Notes under the pieces: generated by a model | Database searches by the model: none | Seen by the model: the letters and a program-made list of their open reading frames with translations, nothing else | Told to the model about the DNA's origin: nothing | DNA from: Sphingobium indicum B90A | Lineage (GTDB): Bacteria > Pseudomonadota > Alphaproteobacteria > Sphingomonadales > Sphingomonadaceae | DNA length: 64,000 bases | Reading direction: 5' to 3' | Assembly: GCF_000264945.2 (NCBI RefSeq) | Contig: NZ_CP013070.1 | Span: 930,001 to 994,000, forward strand | Program-made: the position numbers and the translations under genes | Shown here: positions 48,130-58,012 of the stretch, in pieces | Position numbering within the stretch: the stretch's first letter is position 1 | How the letters are laid out: each line of letters opens with the position of its first letter

Positions 48130-48981
48130 TCAGGCGGCGGCGCGTGGGGCGAGGTAGCCGATCACCCTGGCAAGCGTGTCGCGCAGGTCGCTGCGATGGA
48201 CGACCATGTCCAGCATGCCGTGCTCCAGCAGATATTCGGCGCGCTGGAAGCCGTCGGGCAGCTTTTCGCGGATCGTGCTTTCGATGACGCGCTGGCCCGC
48301 GAAGCCGATGAGCGCATTGGGTTCCGCGATCTGGATGTCGCCCAGCATGGCATAGCTCGCCGTGACGCCGCCGGTCGTCGGATCGGTCAGCACCACGATA
48401 TAGGGCAGGCCTGCCGCGTGGAGTTTCCGGATGGCCACGGTGGATCGCGGCATCTGCATGAGGGAGAGGATGCCCTCCTGCATGCGCGCGCCGCCCGCTG
48501 CGGTGAAGATCACATAGGGGCATTTGCGGGCGATGGCTTCGTTGACGCCCTGGATGAAGGCGGCGCCGACGCCCATGCCCATGGAACCGCCCAGATAGGC
48601 GAAGTTCTGGACCCCCATGACCAGCGGCACGTCGTCTATGGCGCCGCGCGCGTTGATCAGCGCGTCCTGGTCGCCGGTCGCGGCGCGGGCGGCCTTTATG
48701 CGGTCGGGATAGCGTTTGGAGTCGCGGAACTTGAGCGGGTCTTCCTGCACCTGCGGCGTCGGCAGCAGGATGAATCCGGCGTCGAGTATCTGCTCGAACC
48801 GCTCCGCGGGACCGATGCGGCCATGATGGTCGCAGCGCGGGCAGACGGAAAGATTGTCCTCCCATTCCTTGATGAAGATCATCTCGGCGCAGGAGGGGCA
48901 TTTGTGCCACAGCGTTTCGGCGGTGGTTTCCTTCTTCGCCATGAAGGGCAGCGCGTTGCGGACGCGGTTGATCCAGCTCAT
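48130..48981 (-). CDS. accD: acetyl-CoA carboxylase carboxyltransferase subunit beta
   Basis: The 283-residue protein is the AccD half of the carboxyltransferase that makes malonyl-CoA for fatty acid synthesis. It has the N-terminal zinc ribbon ([11 protein letters not shown] and [13 protein letters not shown]) and the crotonase-like core with [19 protein letters not shown] and [16 protein letters not shown]. Its ATG overlaps the trpA stop (4 bases), coupling tryptophan and lipid genes in one transcript. The much longer frame to 49467 is an artefact of the trpA region. Confidence 0.98.
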   Translation of the reverse strand: MSWINRVRNALPFMAKKETTAETLWHKCPSCAEMIFIKEWEDNLSVCPRCDHHGRIGPAERFEQILDAGFILLPTPQVQEDPLKFRDSKRYPDRIKAARAATGDQDALINARGAIDDVPLVMGVQNFAYLGGSMGMGVGAAFIQGVNEAIARKCPYVIFTAAGGARMQEGILSLMQMPRSTVAIRKLHAAGLPYIVVLTDPTTGGVTASYAMLGDIQIAEPNALIGFAGQRVIESTIREKLPDGFQRAEYLLEHGMLDMVVHRSDLRDTLARVIGYLAPRAAA

Positions 48982-49805
48982 GCGGCGGTCTCCCGGAAAT
49001 GTGGGCTGTTGGCGTTCAGCGCGCCCCGAAGGGCGGCGACGAAATCCTTGACGAAGGGCGCGGCGGCATCGCCATGCGATCCGATGATGTCGACAATGGC
49101 GGAACCCACCACCACGCCGTCGGCGACGCGTCCGATCGCGGCCGCCTGTTCGGCGGAGCGCACGCCGAAGCCCACGGCGATCGGCAGGTCGGTGGCGGCC
49201 TTGAGCTTCGCGACGGCCTGTTCGACGGCGGCTTGCGCAGCCTGTTGCTTGCCGGTGATGCCGGCGACGGCGACATGGTAGAGGAAACCGCTGGCGCCGT
49301 TCAGCACGGCGGGCAGCCTGGCGGCGTCGGTCGTCGGCGTCGCCAGGCGGATCAGGTGGACGCCGGCCGCGCGCAGGGCGGGGCCTATCTCGGCATCCTC
49401 CTCCGGCGGGACATCGACGCAGATGACGCCGTCGACGCCCGCGGCCTTGCACTGCTCCGCGAACCATGCCGAGCCGCGCACGAGCATCGGGTTCGCATAG
49501 CCCATTAGGACCAGCGGGGTTTCCGGGTGCCTGGCGCGAAAGGCGGCGGCGAGGGCGAAGATATCCTTCGTCCTGGTGCCGGAGCCAAGGCTGCGCAGGT
49601 TCGCCAGCTCGATGGCCGGGCCGTCGGCCATCGGATCGGTGAAGGGCATGCCGAGTTCGATGATGTCCGCGCCCCCTTCCACCAGCGCGTCGAGGATCGC
49701 GGGGGTGTCGTCCACGGTCGGATCGCCTGCGGTCACGAAAGTGACGAGCGCGGCGCGGCCCGCCTTTTTGCAGGCGGCGAAGCGGGTGGCGAGACGGTCA
49801 GTCAT
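48978..49805 (-). CDS. trpA: tryptophan synthase alpha subunit
   Basis: The 275-residue TIM-barrel enzyme cleaves indole-3-glycerol phosphate to indole and glyceraldehyde-3-phosphate. The catalytic Glu is in [16 protein letters not shown] together with the Asp; [14 protein letters not shown] and [16 protein letters not shown] form the phosphate-binding end. A pair of palindromic repeats lies in the 141-base gap to trpB, where the two genes are otherwise usually nearly adjacent. Confidence 0.98.
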   Translation of the reverse strand: MTDRLATRFAACKKAGRAALVTFVTAGDPTVDDTPAILDALVEGGADIIELGMPFTDPMADGPAIELANLRSLGSGTRTKDIFALAAAFRARHPETPLVLMGYANPMLVRGSAWFAEQCKAAGVDGVICVDVPPEEDAEIGPALRAAGVHLIRLATPTTDAARLPAVLNGASGFLYHVAVAGITGKQQAAQAAVEQAVAKLKAATDLPIAVGFGVRSAEQAAAIGRVADGVVVGSAIVDIIGSHGDAAAPFVKDFVAALRGALNANSPHFRETAA

Positions 49806-49818
49806 TGAAAAAGTACCC

Positions 49819-49893
49819 GTTCGGGCTGAGCTTGTCGAAGCCCAGCTCTTTCTTTGAAGAGAAGAACAGCCCTTCGACAGGCTCAGGGCGAAC
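49819..49893. repeat. inverted pair of short hairpin repeats between trpB and trpA
   Basis: Copies at 49819-49843 (stem GGGCT/AGCCC, loop GAGCTTGTCGA) and 49869-49893 (stem GCCCT/AGGGC) face each other across 25 bases. The pair starts 14 bases upstream of the trpA start codon within the operon. Confidence 0.92.
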
Positions 49894-49946
49894 GGAGGAG
49901 GGATTTGCGCGAATGGAAGCGGCGTTGGTGCGAACGGAGTGGCGGT

Positions 49947-51188
49947 TCATATCTCCACCCCCAAAGCGGTCGCCACGGTGAAGATGTCCTTGTCGCCGCG
50001 GCCGGAGAGGTTGACGATCAATATCTGGTCGGCGTCCAGCGTCGGCGCGACCTTTTCCGCGCTGGCGATGGCGTGCGCCGATTCCAGCGCCGGGATGATC
50101 CCCTCCAGCGCGGAGAGCTTCTGGAAGCTGGCCAGCGCCTCATCGTCGGTGATCGGCATATAGTCGACCCGGCCGATTTCATGCAGCCAGCTATGTTCAG
50201 GCCCGATGCCGGGATAATCGAGGCCGGCCGAGATGCTGTGCGCCTCGGTGATCTGCCCGTCCTCGTCCTGGAGCAGGTAGGTGCGGTTGCCGTGCAATAT
50301 GCCGGACTTGCCGCCCGCGAGGGAGGCGGCATGCTTGCCCTGCAATCCTTCGCCCGCCGCTTCGACGCCGATCATCTTGACCTCCGCATCGTCCAGGAAG
50401 GGGTGGAACAGGCCGATGGCGTTGGAGCCGCCGCCGACCGGCGCGATCAGCATGTCGGGCAGGCGGCCTTCCAGTTCCAGTATCTGCTCGCGCGCCTCCC
50501 GGCCGATGATCGACTGGAAATCGCGCACCAGTTCGGGATAGGGGTGCGGCCCGGCCGCCGTGCCGATGATGTAGAAGGTGTCGTGGACGTTCGACACCCA
50601 ATGGCGCAGCGCATCGTTCATCGCGTCCTTCAGCGTCTGCGATCCCGAAACGACCGGGATCACCTCCGCGCCCAGCAGCTTCATGCGGAAGACGTTGGGC
50701 TTCTGCCGCTCCACGTCCTTCGCGCCCATGAAGATCTTGCATTCCATGCCGAACAGCGCGGCGACGGTCGCGGTCGCGACGCCGTGCTGGCCCGCGCCGG
50801 TTTCGGCGATGACCTTCTTCTTGCCCATGCGGCGGGCCAGCAGCGCCTGGCCGATGCAATTGTTGATCTTGTGCGCGCCGGTGTGGTTCAGCTCCTCGCG
50901 CTTCAGATAGATTTTCGCGCCCTTGCCGGGCGGCGCTTCGGCGCGCAGCGCCTCGGTCAGGCGCGCGGCATGGTAAAGCGGGTTCGGGCGGCCGACATAG
51001 CTGCGCAGCAATTCGGTGAATTCCGCGTCGAAGGCGGGGTCCTGCTTCGCCTCCTTGTACACCTTCTCCAGCTCCAGGATGAGCGGCATCAGGGTTTCGG
51101 CCACGTAACGGCCGCCAAAGGCGCCGAAATGGCCGGAGGCGTCGGGCTGCGAACGCAGGCTGTTGGGCAGGGTCATGCTATCGGTCAT
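49947..51188 (-). CDS. trpB: tryptophan synthase beta subunit
   Basis: The 413-residue PLP enzyme joins indole and serine. [20 protein letters not shown] opens the fold, Lys107 in [10 protein letters not shown] binds PLP, and [13 protein letters not shown] forms the phosphate pocket. The start is taken at ATG 51188 ([10 protein letters not shown]); an in-frame start at 51230 and another at 51176 are possible. It follows trpF with about 90 bases between and precedes the repeat pair and trpA. Confidence 0.98.
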   Translation of the reverse strand: MTDSMTLPNSLRSQPDASGHFGAFGGRYVAETLMPLILELEKVYKEAKQDPAFDAEFTELLRSYVGRPNPLYHAARLTEALRAEAPPGKGAKIYLKREELNHTGAHKINNCIGQALLARRMGKKKVIAETGAGQHGVATATVAALFGMECKIFMGAKDVERQKPNVFRMKLLGAEVIPVVSGSQTLKDAMNDALRHWVSNVHDTFYIIGTAAGPHPYPELVRDFQSIIGREAREQILELEGRLPDMLIAPVGGGSNAIGLFHPFLDDAEVKMIGVEAAGEGLQGKHAASLAGGKSGILHGNRTYLLQDEDGQITEAHSISAGLDYPGIGPEHSWLHEIGRVDYMPITDDEALASFQKLSALEGIIPALESAHAIASAEKVAPTLDADQILIVNLSGRGDKDIFTVATALGVEI

Positions 51189-51278
51189 CGCTTCTGTCTC
51201 TTCGGGCATGGGTTGGATCACTTGGGCCAAGTGATCAACGCCATCGAAGGCCGATGCGTTCTAAAGGGGCGCGCTGCG

Positions 51279-51923
51279 TCAACATGCCGATGCCGCATTG
51301 CAGAAGGCCATGATCTTGTCCACACTCTTGATGCCCGGCGCGCTTTCGACGCCGGAGGAAATGTCGACCAGCGGCGCGCCTGTGATGCGGACGGCTTCGG
51401 CCACATTGTCGACGTCCAGGCCGCCGGAAAGCCCCCAGGGCAGGGACGGGGCAGCGCCGCGCAGCAGCGTCCAGTCGAAGCGCAGGCCCATGCCGCCGGG
51501 GAGCGCCGAACCATGGGGCGTCCTGGCGTCGAACAGGATGAAGTCGGCGGCGCCCGCATAGGCGCGGGCGGCCTCTATGTCGGCGCGGGTCTTGACGGAA
51601 ATGGCCTTCCAGACGGGAATGCCGAAGCGCCTGCGAATGGTCGCCGCGCGTTCGGGAGGCTCCCTGCCGTGAAGCTGGAGCGCGGTGAGGGAGCCGGTGG
51701 CGGCCAGGCCCGCCAGGATTTCGTCCGTGGGATCGACCAGCACGGCGACCCGTTCGACATGGGACGGGACAGGCGCGGCGAGGGCGCGCAATTGGTCCGC
51801 TTCGACATGCCGGGGGCTTTTCGGAAAATGGACGAAGCCCAGATGCGTCGCGTCCGCCCGCATGGCGGCGCCCACGGTCTCTGGCGTCGAAAGGCCGCAG
51901 ATCTTGATGGCGAGTCGGGGCAT
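51279..51923 (-). CDS. trpF: phosphoribosylanthranilate isomerase
   Basis: The 214-residue TIM-barrel enzyme performs the Amadori rearrangement in tryptophan synthesis. It begins MPRLAIKICGLSTPETVGAA with the catalytic Cys in KICG; LQLHGREPPE and the late SGGLDVDNVAEAV with VDISSGVESAPGIKS carry the phosphate site and the catalytic Asp region. It heads the trp part of the operon, 41 bases after the acyltransferase gene. Confidence 0.97.
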   Translation of the reverse strand: MPRLAIKICGLSTPETVGAAMRADATHLGFVHFPKSPRHVEADQLRALAAPVPSHVERVAVLVDPTDEILAGLAATGSLTALQLHGREPPERAATIRRRFGIPVWKAISVKTRADIEAARAYAGAADFILFDARTPHGSALPGGMGLRFDWTLLRGAAPSLPWGLSGGLDVDNVAEAVRITGAPLVDISSGVESAPGIKSVDKIMAFCNAASAC

Positions 51924-51964
51924 GGGGGCGCTTTAGCGGGTGCGGCCGGGCGTGAGAACCGCTT

Positions 51965-52882
51965 TCATCCCGCCATCCCTTCCCCTGGCCCTTCCTCCCG
52001 CGCAGCCGCGACGGCGGCGACGGGAGCCGCCAGGTCCATGTCGTGCAGCGCAAGCCACTGGTCGGCATGATCCACGCAGGCCTTGCCGAGGAAGGCGTCC
52101 ACCTGATCCATGATCCGGTCGTCGGAAAGCAGGGCGGGGTCGAGCGGAGGGTGCCAGTGAACGCGGAAATGCGGTCCTTCGCTGCGGATCAGGTAGAAGG
52201 GCAGGAACCTGGCGCCGACCTTGCGGGCCAGGCGAAGCGCGACGGAAAGGTTGCCCGACGGCGGCAGGTCGCGGCCGAAGCGGGGAAACCAGACCTGCCG
52301 GTCCCGGCGTTCGTCCAGCAGGATGTAGAGGGTGGCGCGGTCCCGGCCGGCGAGATGCTTCAGCACGCCGCGGGCGGCGCCGTCCCCGGTGATCGCCTCG
52401 CCCATATAGCTGGATCGGGCGCGCTTGAGCATGGCCGCCTGCCGGGGGTCTTCCGGCGGGTCGTAGATGCCCAGGCCCGGCCTGTCGGTCGACGCCTTGA
52501 TATGCGCGGCGAGCAGGTCCCAATTCCCCAGATGCACGGAAAGGGCGATCAGCGGACCGGGGCCGTCGAGCACCCGCCGATAGCCATCCGCATCCTCCAC
52601 CGTCACATGATCGTCGTCGATCAGCCGGTCGATATTGGTGAGTTCGGCCATGGTGCGGCCCAGGTTGAACCAGCGGCGGGTGAGCATCGCCTCGCGGGTC
52701 GCATCGTCCAGCTCGGGGCGAAGGATGGCAAGGTTCCTGCGGGCGCGCTCATCGCGCAGCTTCATCGACTTGCGGGCGATGTTGGCCGACAGCCATCCGC
52801 CCAGCCAGGAGGCGAGGGACGCGGGAAGAATGCGGAGGAGGGTGAAGAGAAAGGGGTTGGAGAGCATCGCGCCTGCCGTCAT
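51965..52882 (-). CDS. LpxL/HtrB family acyltransferase
   Basis: About 305 residues; ATG 52882 (MTAGAMLSNP) or 52867. An N-terminal hydrophobic segment (LFTLLRILPASLASWLGGWL) anchors it to the inner membrane. The acyltransferase signature HX4D is in LSVHLGNWDLLAAH, followed by the usual block around LLDERRDRQVWFPRFGRDLPPS and LPFYLIRSEGPHFRVHW. LpxL enzymes acylate lipid A. Sphingomonads generally have glycosphingolipids in place of lipopolysaccharide, so the acceptor here may be another lipid; that is inference. It is divergent from a glycosyltransferase with 38 bases between starts. Confidence 0.87.
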   Translation of the reverse strand: MTAGAMLSNPFLFTLLRILPASLASWLGGWLSANIARKSMKLRDERARRNLAILRPELDDATREAMLTRRWFNLGRTMAELTNIDRLIDDDHVTVEDADGYRRVLDGPGPLIALSVHLGNWDLLAAHIKASTDRPGLGIYDPPEDPRQAAMLKRARSSYMGEAITGDGAARGVLKHLAGRDRATLYILLDERRDRQVWFPRFGRDLPPSGNLSVALRLARKVGARFLPFYLIRSEGPHFRVHWHPPLDPALLSDDRIMDQVDAFLGKACVDHADQWLALHDMDLAAPVAAVAAAREEGPGEGMAG

Positions 52883-52920
52883 ACAGCAGCGGTCGGGGCG
52901 GTAAAGGGCTTGGATTTGCG

Positions 52921-54039
52921 ATGAGTTGGGCCTTGGGGCTTTGGGCGATCGTGCAGGGGCTGAGCGTGATCGGCGTGCTCGACTATTGGCGGCACCTGCC
53001 GGCCGACCGGCAGGAGGAAGCGCCCGATGGCGTCGTGGTGCTGCTGTCGGTGCGCGACGACTGGGATGGCGGCCCGGAACTGATCGCCCGGCTGAAGGCG
53101 CAGGCCGCCCCTTTCCGGCTGGTGATCGCCACGTCGGGCGCATGCGCGGCGGCGGAGGCGCTGGCGGGGCGCGAAGGGGACTGGGTGCAGATCGTTCGCG
53201 CCGGCATCGCCAGCGATGAGGGGCAGAAGGTCCACAAGCTGCGGGCGGCCCTGCGATCCTTGCGGCAGGGGGACCGTTATCTGATTTTCATCGACGCGGA
53301 CATCGAACCGCCGTCAAGGCTCATGGGACGGCTGCTCTTTCCGCTGGTGCGGGGAAAGGCCGACATCGTGACCGGCTATCGCCTGTTGTTGCCGGAAGCC
53401 AGCATGGCGGCCACGCTGGTGGGCGCGGTCGAAATGCAGTTGGCGACGCTGCCCAGGGCGGCGAGCGCGACCATGCCCTGGGGCGGGGCCATGGCGCTGA
53501 CGCGGGAAACGGCGGAGCGGCTGGACCTGGATGCCGCGCTGGCGGGGCGGTTGTCGGACGACATGACGATCGGGCTTGCCGGATGGCGGGCGAAGCTGCG
53601 GTTGCGGCCGGTGCGCGATCTGCTGGTGGCCAGCCCGCTGGAGGGGCGGGGGGCGCTGGGTTTCGGCGTGCGGCAATATCGGCATGTCCTGACGAACAGC
53701 GCGGGAATGTGGCTGATCGCCTGCGCCGTGGCGGGCGCGCAGGCGCTGGGCTGGATTTGGGCGCTGGGTTGGGGTGGCTGGAGCGCCGTGGGCGTTGGCT
53801 ATGCGGCGGCCGCGGGACGGGCGCTGATCCGGCGGCGGATCATCGCGAGCGTGCTGGAACGGGGCCAGGCGCGGGCGGCGCGGCGCTCGCTCTGGTGGGA
53901 TGTGCTGGCGCCTTTTGCCGTGTGCTGGACGCATTGGGGAATTCAGTTGGCGGCGGCGGCTTCCCGGCGGATCAGATGGGGCGGCTATGATTATTGGATG
54001 AGCGACAAGCGCGTCGTCCGGATGGAGAGAGTGGAATGA
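52921..54039 (+). CDS. GT21-like (ceramide glucosyltransferase-like) membrane glycosyltransferase
   Basis: The 372-residue protein has one N-terminal hydrophobic segment and two or three near the C-terminus (about 250-300, 330-350), with a GT-A catalytic domain between. Motifs: FIDADIEPPSRLM (DxD), PWGGAMALTRETAERL, LSDDMTIGLAGW (third Asp) and RQYRHVL in the place of (Q/R)xxRW. This order is that of ceramide glucosyltransferases and related HpnI-like enzymes. In a sphingomonad, a role in glycosphingolipid synthesis is plausible but unproven; the final Trp of the last motif is His here. Confidence 0.78.
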   Translation: MSWALGLWAIVQGLSVIGVLDYWRHLPADRQEEAPDGVVVLLSVRDDWDGGPELIARLKAQAAPFRLVIATSGACAAAEALAGREGDWVQIVRAGIASDEGQKVHKLRAALRSLRQGDRYLIFIDADIEPPSRLMGRLLFPLVRGKADIVTGYRLLLPEASMAATLVGAVEMQLATLPRAASATMPWGGAMALTRETAERLDLDAALAGRLSDDMTIGLAGWRAKLRLRPVRDLLVASPLEGRGALGFGVRQYRHVLTNSAGMWLIACAVAGAQALGWIWALGWGGWSAVGVGYAAAAGRALIRRRIIASVLERGQARAARRSLWWDVLAPFAVCWTHWGIQLAAAASRRIRWGGYDYWMSDKRVVRMERVE

Positions 54040-54141
54040 CGGGATTCCGATCATTTTTTCTATCGATTTCGCAGCACAAGCGCAGGCGTGCGCAGAAGCC
54101 GCAGGCGGATCGGACATGCCAAGGAGCAGGGGAAAGAGGGT

Positions 54142-54387
54142 TCTAGGCAGCGTGGACAAATTCGAAAATGTCGTGAAATGGCCAATCCAGGACATTCCCC
54201 TCCCGCAAGCGGGAGGGGCTAGGGGTGGGCGCGAGCGAAGCGAGCTTCTGACTTGGCCGTTGCAAAACAACGCGCATGTTGCGCCAGCCCACCCCCTAAC
54301 CCCCTCCCGCTTGCGGGAGGGGGAATGACAGCTAACCACCCAAATCACTCAGTCCGGCAAGTCTTGAATTTGTCCACGGTGCCTAGA
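54142..54387. mobile_element. 246-bp MITE-like element with 22-bp terminal inverted repeats
   Basis: The ends (54142-54163 and 54366-54387) are inverse copies with one mismatch: left TCTAGGCAGCGTGGACAAAT, right ATTTGTCCACGGTGCCTAGA. Inside sits a second inverted pair (about 54195-54230 and 54287-54327), each arm having the perfect palindrome CCTCCCGC-AAGCGGGAGG or its mirror. There is no coding capacity worth noting. I see no target-site duplication. Confidence 0.8.
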
Positions 54388-54473
54388 GATGCAGGATGAG
54401 GAGCGACGTTGCGTTTCCTTGAAGCAGGCGCACCTAAAGACGGCGATTGGCCACCTCCCGTCATCAGTTTTCC

Positions 54474-54500
54474 GTCACCCCGGATCAAGTCCGGGGTGAC
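54474..54500. repeat. palindromic unit GTCACCCCGGA...TCCGGGGTGAC
   Basis: A perfect 11-bp stem around TCAAG, the single-unit form of the family at 39107-39197. The remainder of 54040-54693 outside this and the MITE-like element shows no gene. Confidence 0.88.
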
Positions 54501-54693
54501 GAATAGGGGGAAATGTCCGCTCCCCACCCTGCACTGACGTCACCAAGGCATGAAAACGAAGCATCTGATCCGCCCAGCCATCTCAGGATAGGACCGGGAC
54601 AGGCCCCCGCCAGCGGATGACGCTGCTGTGAACCGGAAATAGCGCGAGAGGCGGAGCAGGCTTCCGCGAGCCTGCCTGCATTGCCCCAGGGGG

Positions 54694-55041
54694 TCAGAAA
54701 CCCGCCGGAAAGAGATGCCTGCCCTGCTCGTCCAGGCGCAGGATCACCTTGCCCGCCACGGCGCTGAGCGGCAGTTCGCCATAGAGGTGCGGGAAGAGGG
54801 CGCCGCCACGCGATTCTTCCCATTTCAGCGCGTCGCCGAAAGGGGCCAGGTCGACCATCAGCATCACCAGATGGTCCTGCCCCGCAAAATGCCTGGCGGC
54901 CGTCTCGGCGGCCTGTTCGCGGGTGGACATGTGGATGTAGCCGTCGGCCAGATCGACCGGCGCGCCCTTGAACGCGCCATCCGCCTTCAACTGGTCATAC
55001 TGATCCTTCGTCAGGATCTTGTAGGCGAAGAGGTCGGTCAC
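54694..55041 (-). CDS. DUF952 family protein
   Basis: The 115-residue protein begins [43 protein letters not shown] and has LYGELPLSAVAGKVILRLDEQGRHLFP at its end, the pattern of DUF952 proteins, structurally related to ADP-ribosyltransferase-like folds. No activity is established. Its GTG start overlaps the gyrA stop by 4 bases, so it is the second gene of a gyrA transcript. Confidence 0.88.
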   Translation of the reverse strand: MTDLFAYKILTKDQYDQLKADGAFKGAPVDLADGYIHMSTREQAAETAARHFAGQDHLVMLMVDLAPFGDALKWEESRGGALFPHLYGELPLSAVAGKVILRLDEQGRHLFPAGF

Positions 55042-57770
55042 TCCTCGGTCAGGTCCGGATCGGCTTCGGGGCTGGCCTCCGGGCTGACTTCCAGGCCTGC
55101 GGGGGTGCTCACCTCCGTCTCCTCGTCGCTTTCCTCGATCTTCGCCGCGCTGACGACATGCTCGTCGTCGGACACGTTGAACAGGCGCACGCCGGCCGAA
55201 CTGCGGCCGATGACGCGGAGGGACTCAAGGCCCATGCGGATCAGCTTCGCCTGGTCGGTGACCAGCATCAGATGATCGCCATGCCGCGCCGGGAAGCTGG
55301 CGACGACGGGGCCGTTGCGGCCGATATTGTCGATATTGGTGATGCCCTGCCCGCCGCGCCCGGTGCGGCGATAGTCATAGGCGGAGGACAGCTTGCCATA
55401 GCCATTGGCGCAGACGGTGAGGATGAACTGTTCCTTCGCGGCCAGTTCGACGAAGCGTTCCGCGCTCATCTGCGGCGATCCTTCCTTCTCCGCCTTCCAC
55501 GGGGCGAAGCGCAGATAATCGTCGCGCTCCTCCTGATTGGCGCCCGAGCGGTGAAGGATGGAGAGCGAGATGACCTCATCGTCCTTTTTGAGCGTCATGC
55601 CGCGCACGCCGGTCGAGGTGCGGCTCTGGAATTCGCGCACGTCCGTCGCCTGGAAGCGGATCGCCTTGCCCTGGCGGGTGGCGAGCAGCACGTCGTCCTC
55701 TTCGGTCAGCAGCGCCACGCCGATCAGGCGGTCGTCGCTTTCATCGTCGAAGCGCATCGCGATCTTGCCGTTCGACGGGATGTTGGCGAAGGCGTCCATG
55801 CTGTTGCGCCGGACCGTGCCGTTCGCGGTCGCGAACATGACGTGCAGGTCCTTCCAGCTATCCTCGTCCTCCGGCAGCGGCAGGACGGTCTGGATCGTCT
55901 CTCCGGGGCTCAAGGGCAGCAGGTTCACCATCGGCCGGCCGCGCGTGGCCGGGCCGCCTTCGGGCAGGCGCCAGACCTTCAGGCGATAGACCTTGCCCGC
56001 CGTCGAGAAGAAGAGGACCGGCGTGTGGGTGGAGGTCACGAACAATTCGGTGATCGCGTCCTCATCCTTGGTCGTCATGCCCGAACGGCCCTTGCCGCCG
56101 CGAGCCTGGGCGCGGAAGCTCTCCAGCGGGGTGCGCTTGATATAGCCCTGCACGGTGACGGTGACGACCATCTCCTCCCGCTCGATCAGGTCTTCATCGT
56201 CTATGCCGTCGGCGGCGGCGGTGATTTCCGACAGGCGCGGGGTGGCGAAGTCGCGTTCGATCGCCTCGAACTCCTCGCGCATCACGGCATAGAGCTTCAC
56301 CCGGTCGCCCAATATGGCGAGATATTCGGCGATCGCGGCGGCGAGTTCCGCCAGCTCGTTGCCGATCTCGTCCCGGCCGAGCGCGGTCAGGCGGTGCAGG
56401 CGCAGGTCCAGGATGGCGCGGACCTGCGTGTCGGACAGGCGGTAGCTGTCGCCGCCGACTTCCGTCTCTATGGCCTCGACCAGCTTCAGATAGGGCGCGA
56501 TCTCCGCCACCGGCCAGTCGCGGGCGAGCAGGGTTTCGCGGGCCTCGGCCGGGCTGGCCGAACCCCGGATGATGCGCACCACCTCGTCGAGGTTGGTGAC
56601 CGCGATGACGAGGCCCAGCAAGATATGCGCCCGGTCGCGGGCCTTGTTGAGTTCATATTTGGTGCGGCGGGTGATGACCTCTTCGCGGAAGCGGACGAAC
56701 GCTTCGATAATGTCGCGGATGTTGAGCAGTTCCGGGCGGCCCCCGCGAATGGCGAGCATGTTGGCCGGGAAGCTCGACTGGGCGGGCGTGTTGCGCCATA
56801 GCTGGTTCAGCACGACTTCCGGCGTGGCGTCGCGCTTCAGGTCCATGACGATGCGCACGCCCTCGCGGCTCGATTCGTCGCGAATGTCGCTGATGCCCTC
56901 GATCCGCTTGTCCTTGGCGGCTTCGGCGATCTTTTCGACCAGGCCGTTCTTGCCGACCTGGTAGGGGATGGCGGTGAGGACGATGGAGCGGCGGTCTCCG
57001 CGACCTTCCTCAATCTCATGCCGGGCGCGCATCATGATGGAGCCGCGCCCGGTATGATAGGCGCTGCGGGCGCCGGACTGGCCCAGGATCAAGGGCGCGG
57101 TCGGAAAATCAGGGCCGGGGACGATCTGGATCAGCTCGTCGATGGTGATGCCGGTGTTGTCGATATAAGCGAGGCAGGCGCGGATCACTTCGCCCAGGTT
57201 ATGCGGCGGGATATTGGTCGCCATGCCGACCGCGATGCCGCCCGCGCCGTTGACCAGCAGGTTGGGGAAGCGGGCGGGCAGAACCTGCGGCTCGCTTTCC
57301 GAAGCGTCGTAGTTCGGCTGGAAATCGACGGTGTCCTTGTCCAGATCGTCCAGCAGCGCGTTCGTCACCTTGGCAAGGCGCGCCTCGGTGTAGCGCATCG
57401 CCGCTGGCGGATCGGGGTCCATGGAACCGAAATTGCCCTGGCCGTCGATCAGCGGCACGCGCATCGACCAGTCCTGCGTCATGCGCGCCAATGCGTCGTA
57501 GATCGCGCTGTCGCCATGCGGGTGATATTTACCGATCACGTCGCCGACGATGCGCGCCGACTTGCGATAGGGCTTGTTGTGGGTGAAGCCCGATTCATGG
57601 GCGGAAAAGAGAATGCGGCGGTGGACCGGCTTCAGCCCGTCGCGCACGTCCGGCAGGGCGCGGGCGACAATGACCGACATGGCATAGTCGAGATAGCTTG
57701 CCTTCATCTCCTCCACGATGGAGATGGGGCTGATGTCCGAAGGGTCGGCGAGGGCAGTCTCGTCGGTCAA
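55038..57770 (-). CDS. gyrA: DNA gyrase subunit A
   Basis: The 910-residue protein is the cutting and rejoining subunit of gyrase. Tyr127 in MRYTEARL is the catalytic tyrosine; the quinolone region reads [12 protein letters not shown] with the sensitive-type Ser88 and Asp92 (E. coli 83 and 87). The C-terminal beta-pinwheel carries the GyrA box [11 protein letters not shown] that wraps DNA. The frame starts with TTG at 57770; no in-frame ATG fits before [10 protein letters not shown]. The acidic C-terminal tail is typical. The next plus-strand gene is divergent, 242 bases away. Confidence 0.97.
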   Translation of the reverse strand: MTDETALADPSDISPISIVEEMKASYLDYAMSVIVARALPDVRDGLKPVHRRILFSAHESGFTHNKPYRKSARIVGDVIGKYHPHGDSAIYDALARMTQDWSMRVPLIDGQGNFGSMDPDPPAAMRYTEARLAKVTNALLDDLDKDTVDFQPNYDASESEPQVLPARFPNLLVNGAGGIAVGMATNIPPHNLGEVIRACLAYIDNTGITIDELIQIVPGPDFPTAPLILGQSGARSAYHTGRGSIMMRARHEIEEGRGDRRSIVLTAIPYQVGKNGLVEKIAEAAKDKRIEGISDIRDESSREGVRIVMDLKRDATPEVVLNQLWRNTPAQSSFPANMLAIRGGRPELLNIRDIIEAFVRFREEVITRRTKYELNKARDRAHILLGLVIAVTNLDEVVRIIRGSASPAEARETLLARDWPVAEIAPYLKLVEAIETEVGGDSYRLSDTQVRAILDLRLHRLTALGRDEIGNELAELAAAIAEYLAILGDRVKLYAVMREEFEAIERDFATPRLSEITAAADGIDDEDLIEREEMVVTVTVQGYIKRTPLESFRAQARGGKGRSGMTTKDEDAITELFVTSTHTPVLFFSTAGKVYRLKVWRLPEGGPATRGRPMVNLLPLSPGETIQTVLPLPEDEDSWKDLHVMFATANGTVRRNSMDAFANIPSNGKIAMRFDDESDDRLIGVALLTEEDDVLLATRQGKAIRFQATDVREFQSRTSTGVRGMTLKKDDEVISLSILHRSGANQEERDDYLRFAPWKAEKEGSPQMSAERFVELAAKEQFILTVCANGYGKLSSAYDYRRTGRGGQGITNIDNIGRNGPVVASFPARHGDHLMLVTDQAKLIRMGLESLRVIGRSSAGVRLFNVSDDEHVVSAAKIEESDEETEVSTPAGLEVSPEASPEADPDLTEE

Positions 57771-58012
57771 ATCGATTCTCTTTTTTCGGTGAGTGCTTGT
57801 TGTGCGTCATGCACTAGCGGAGCGAAACAAATCTGTCACCCCTCGCGCGCGCACGCGCAAAGGCATGAGATGCGTGCCGGACGCGCCGGATCGTTTCCGG
57901 GGGGCTGACAGGCGGTCAACTGGTGCATATAGGTCGTTCAAACGTTATTCACGCGCCGACCCCTAATCGGCGTCAAACAAAGGCCGCCTGTCCCGCGGGC
58001 GCAGAGGAGAAG

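Noticed and set aside
48130..49467. 445-residue version of AccD
   Set aside because: The N-terminal extension is antisense-like sequence over trpA; the zinc-ribbon start MSWINRVRN at 48981 is the family start.
54040..54693. Short frames in the gap between the glycosyltransferase and DUF952 genes
   Set aside because: All of them run through palindromic elements, lack ribosome sites and show no recognisable protein features.
55038..57770. Quinolone-resistance substitutions in GyrA
   Set aside because: The region reads [12 protein letters not shown] with Ser and Asp at the two key positions, the sensitive form.
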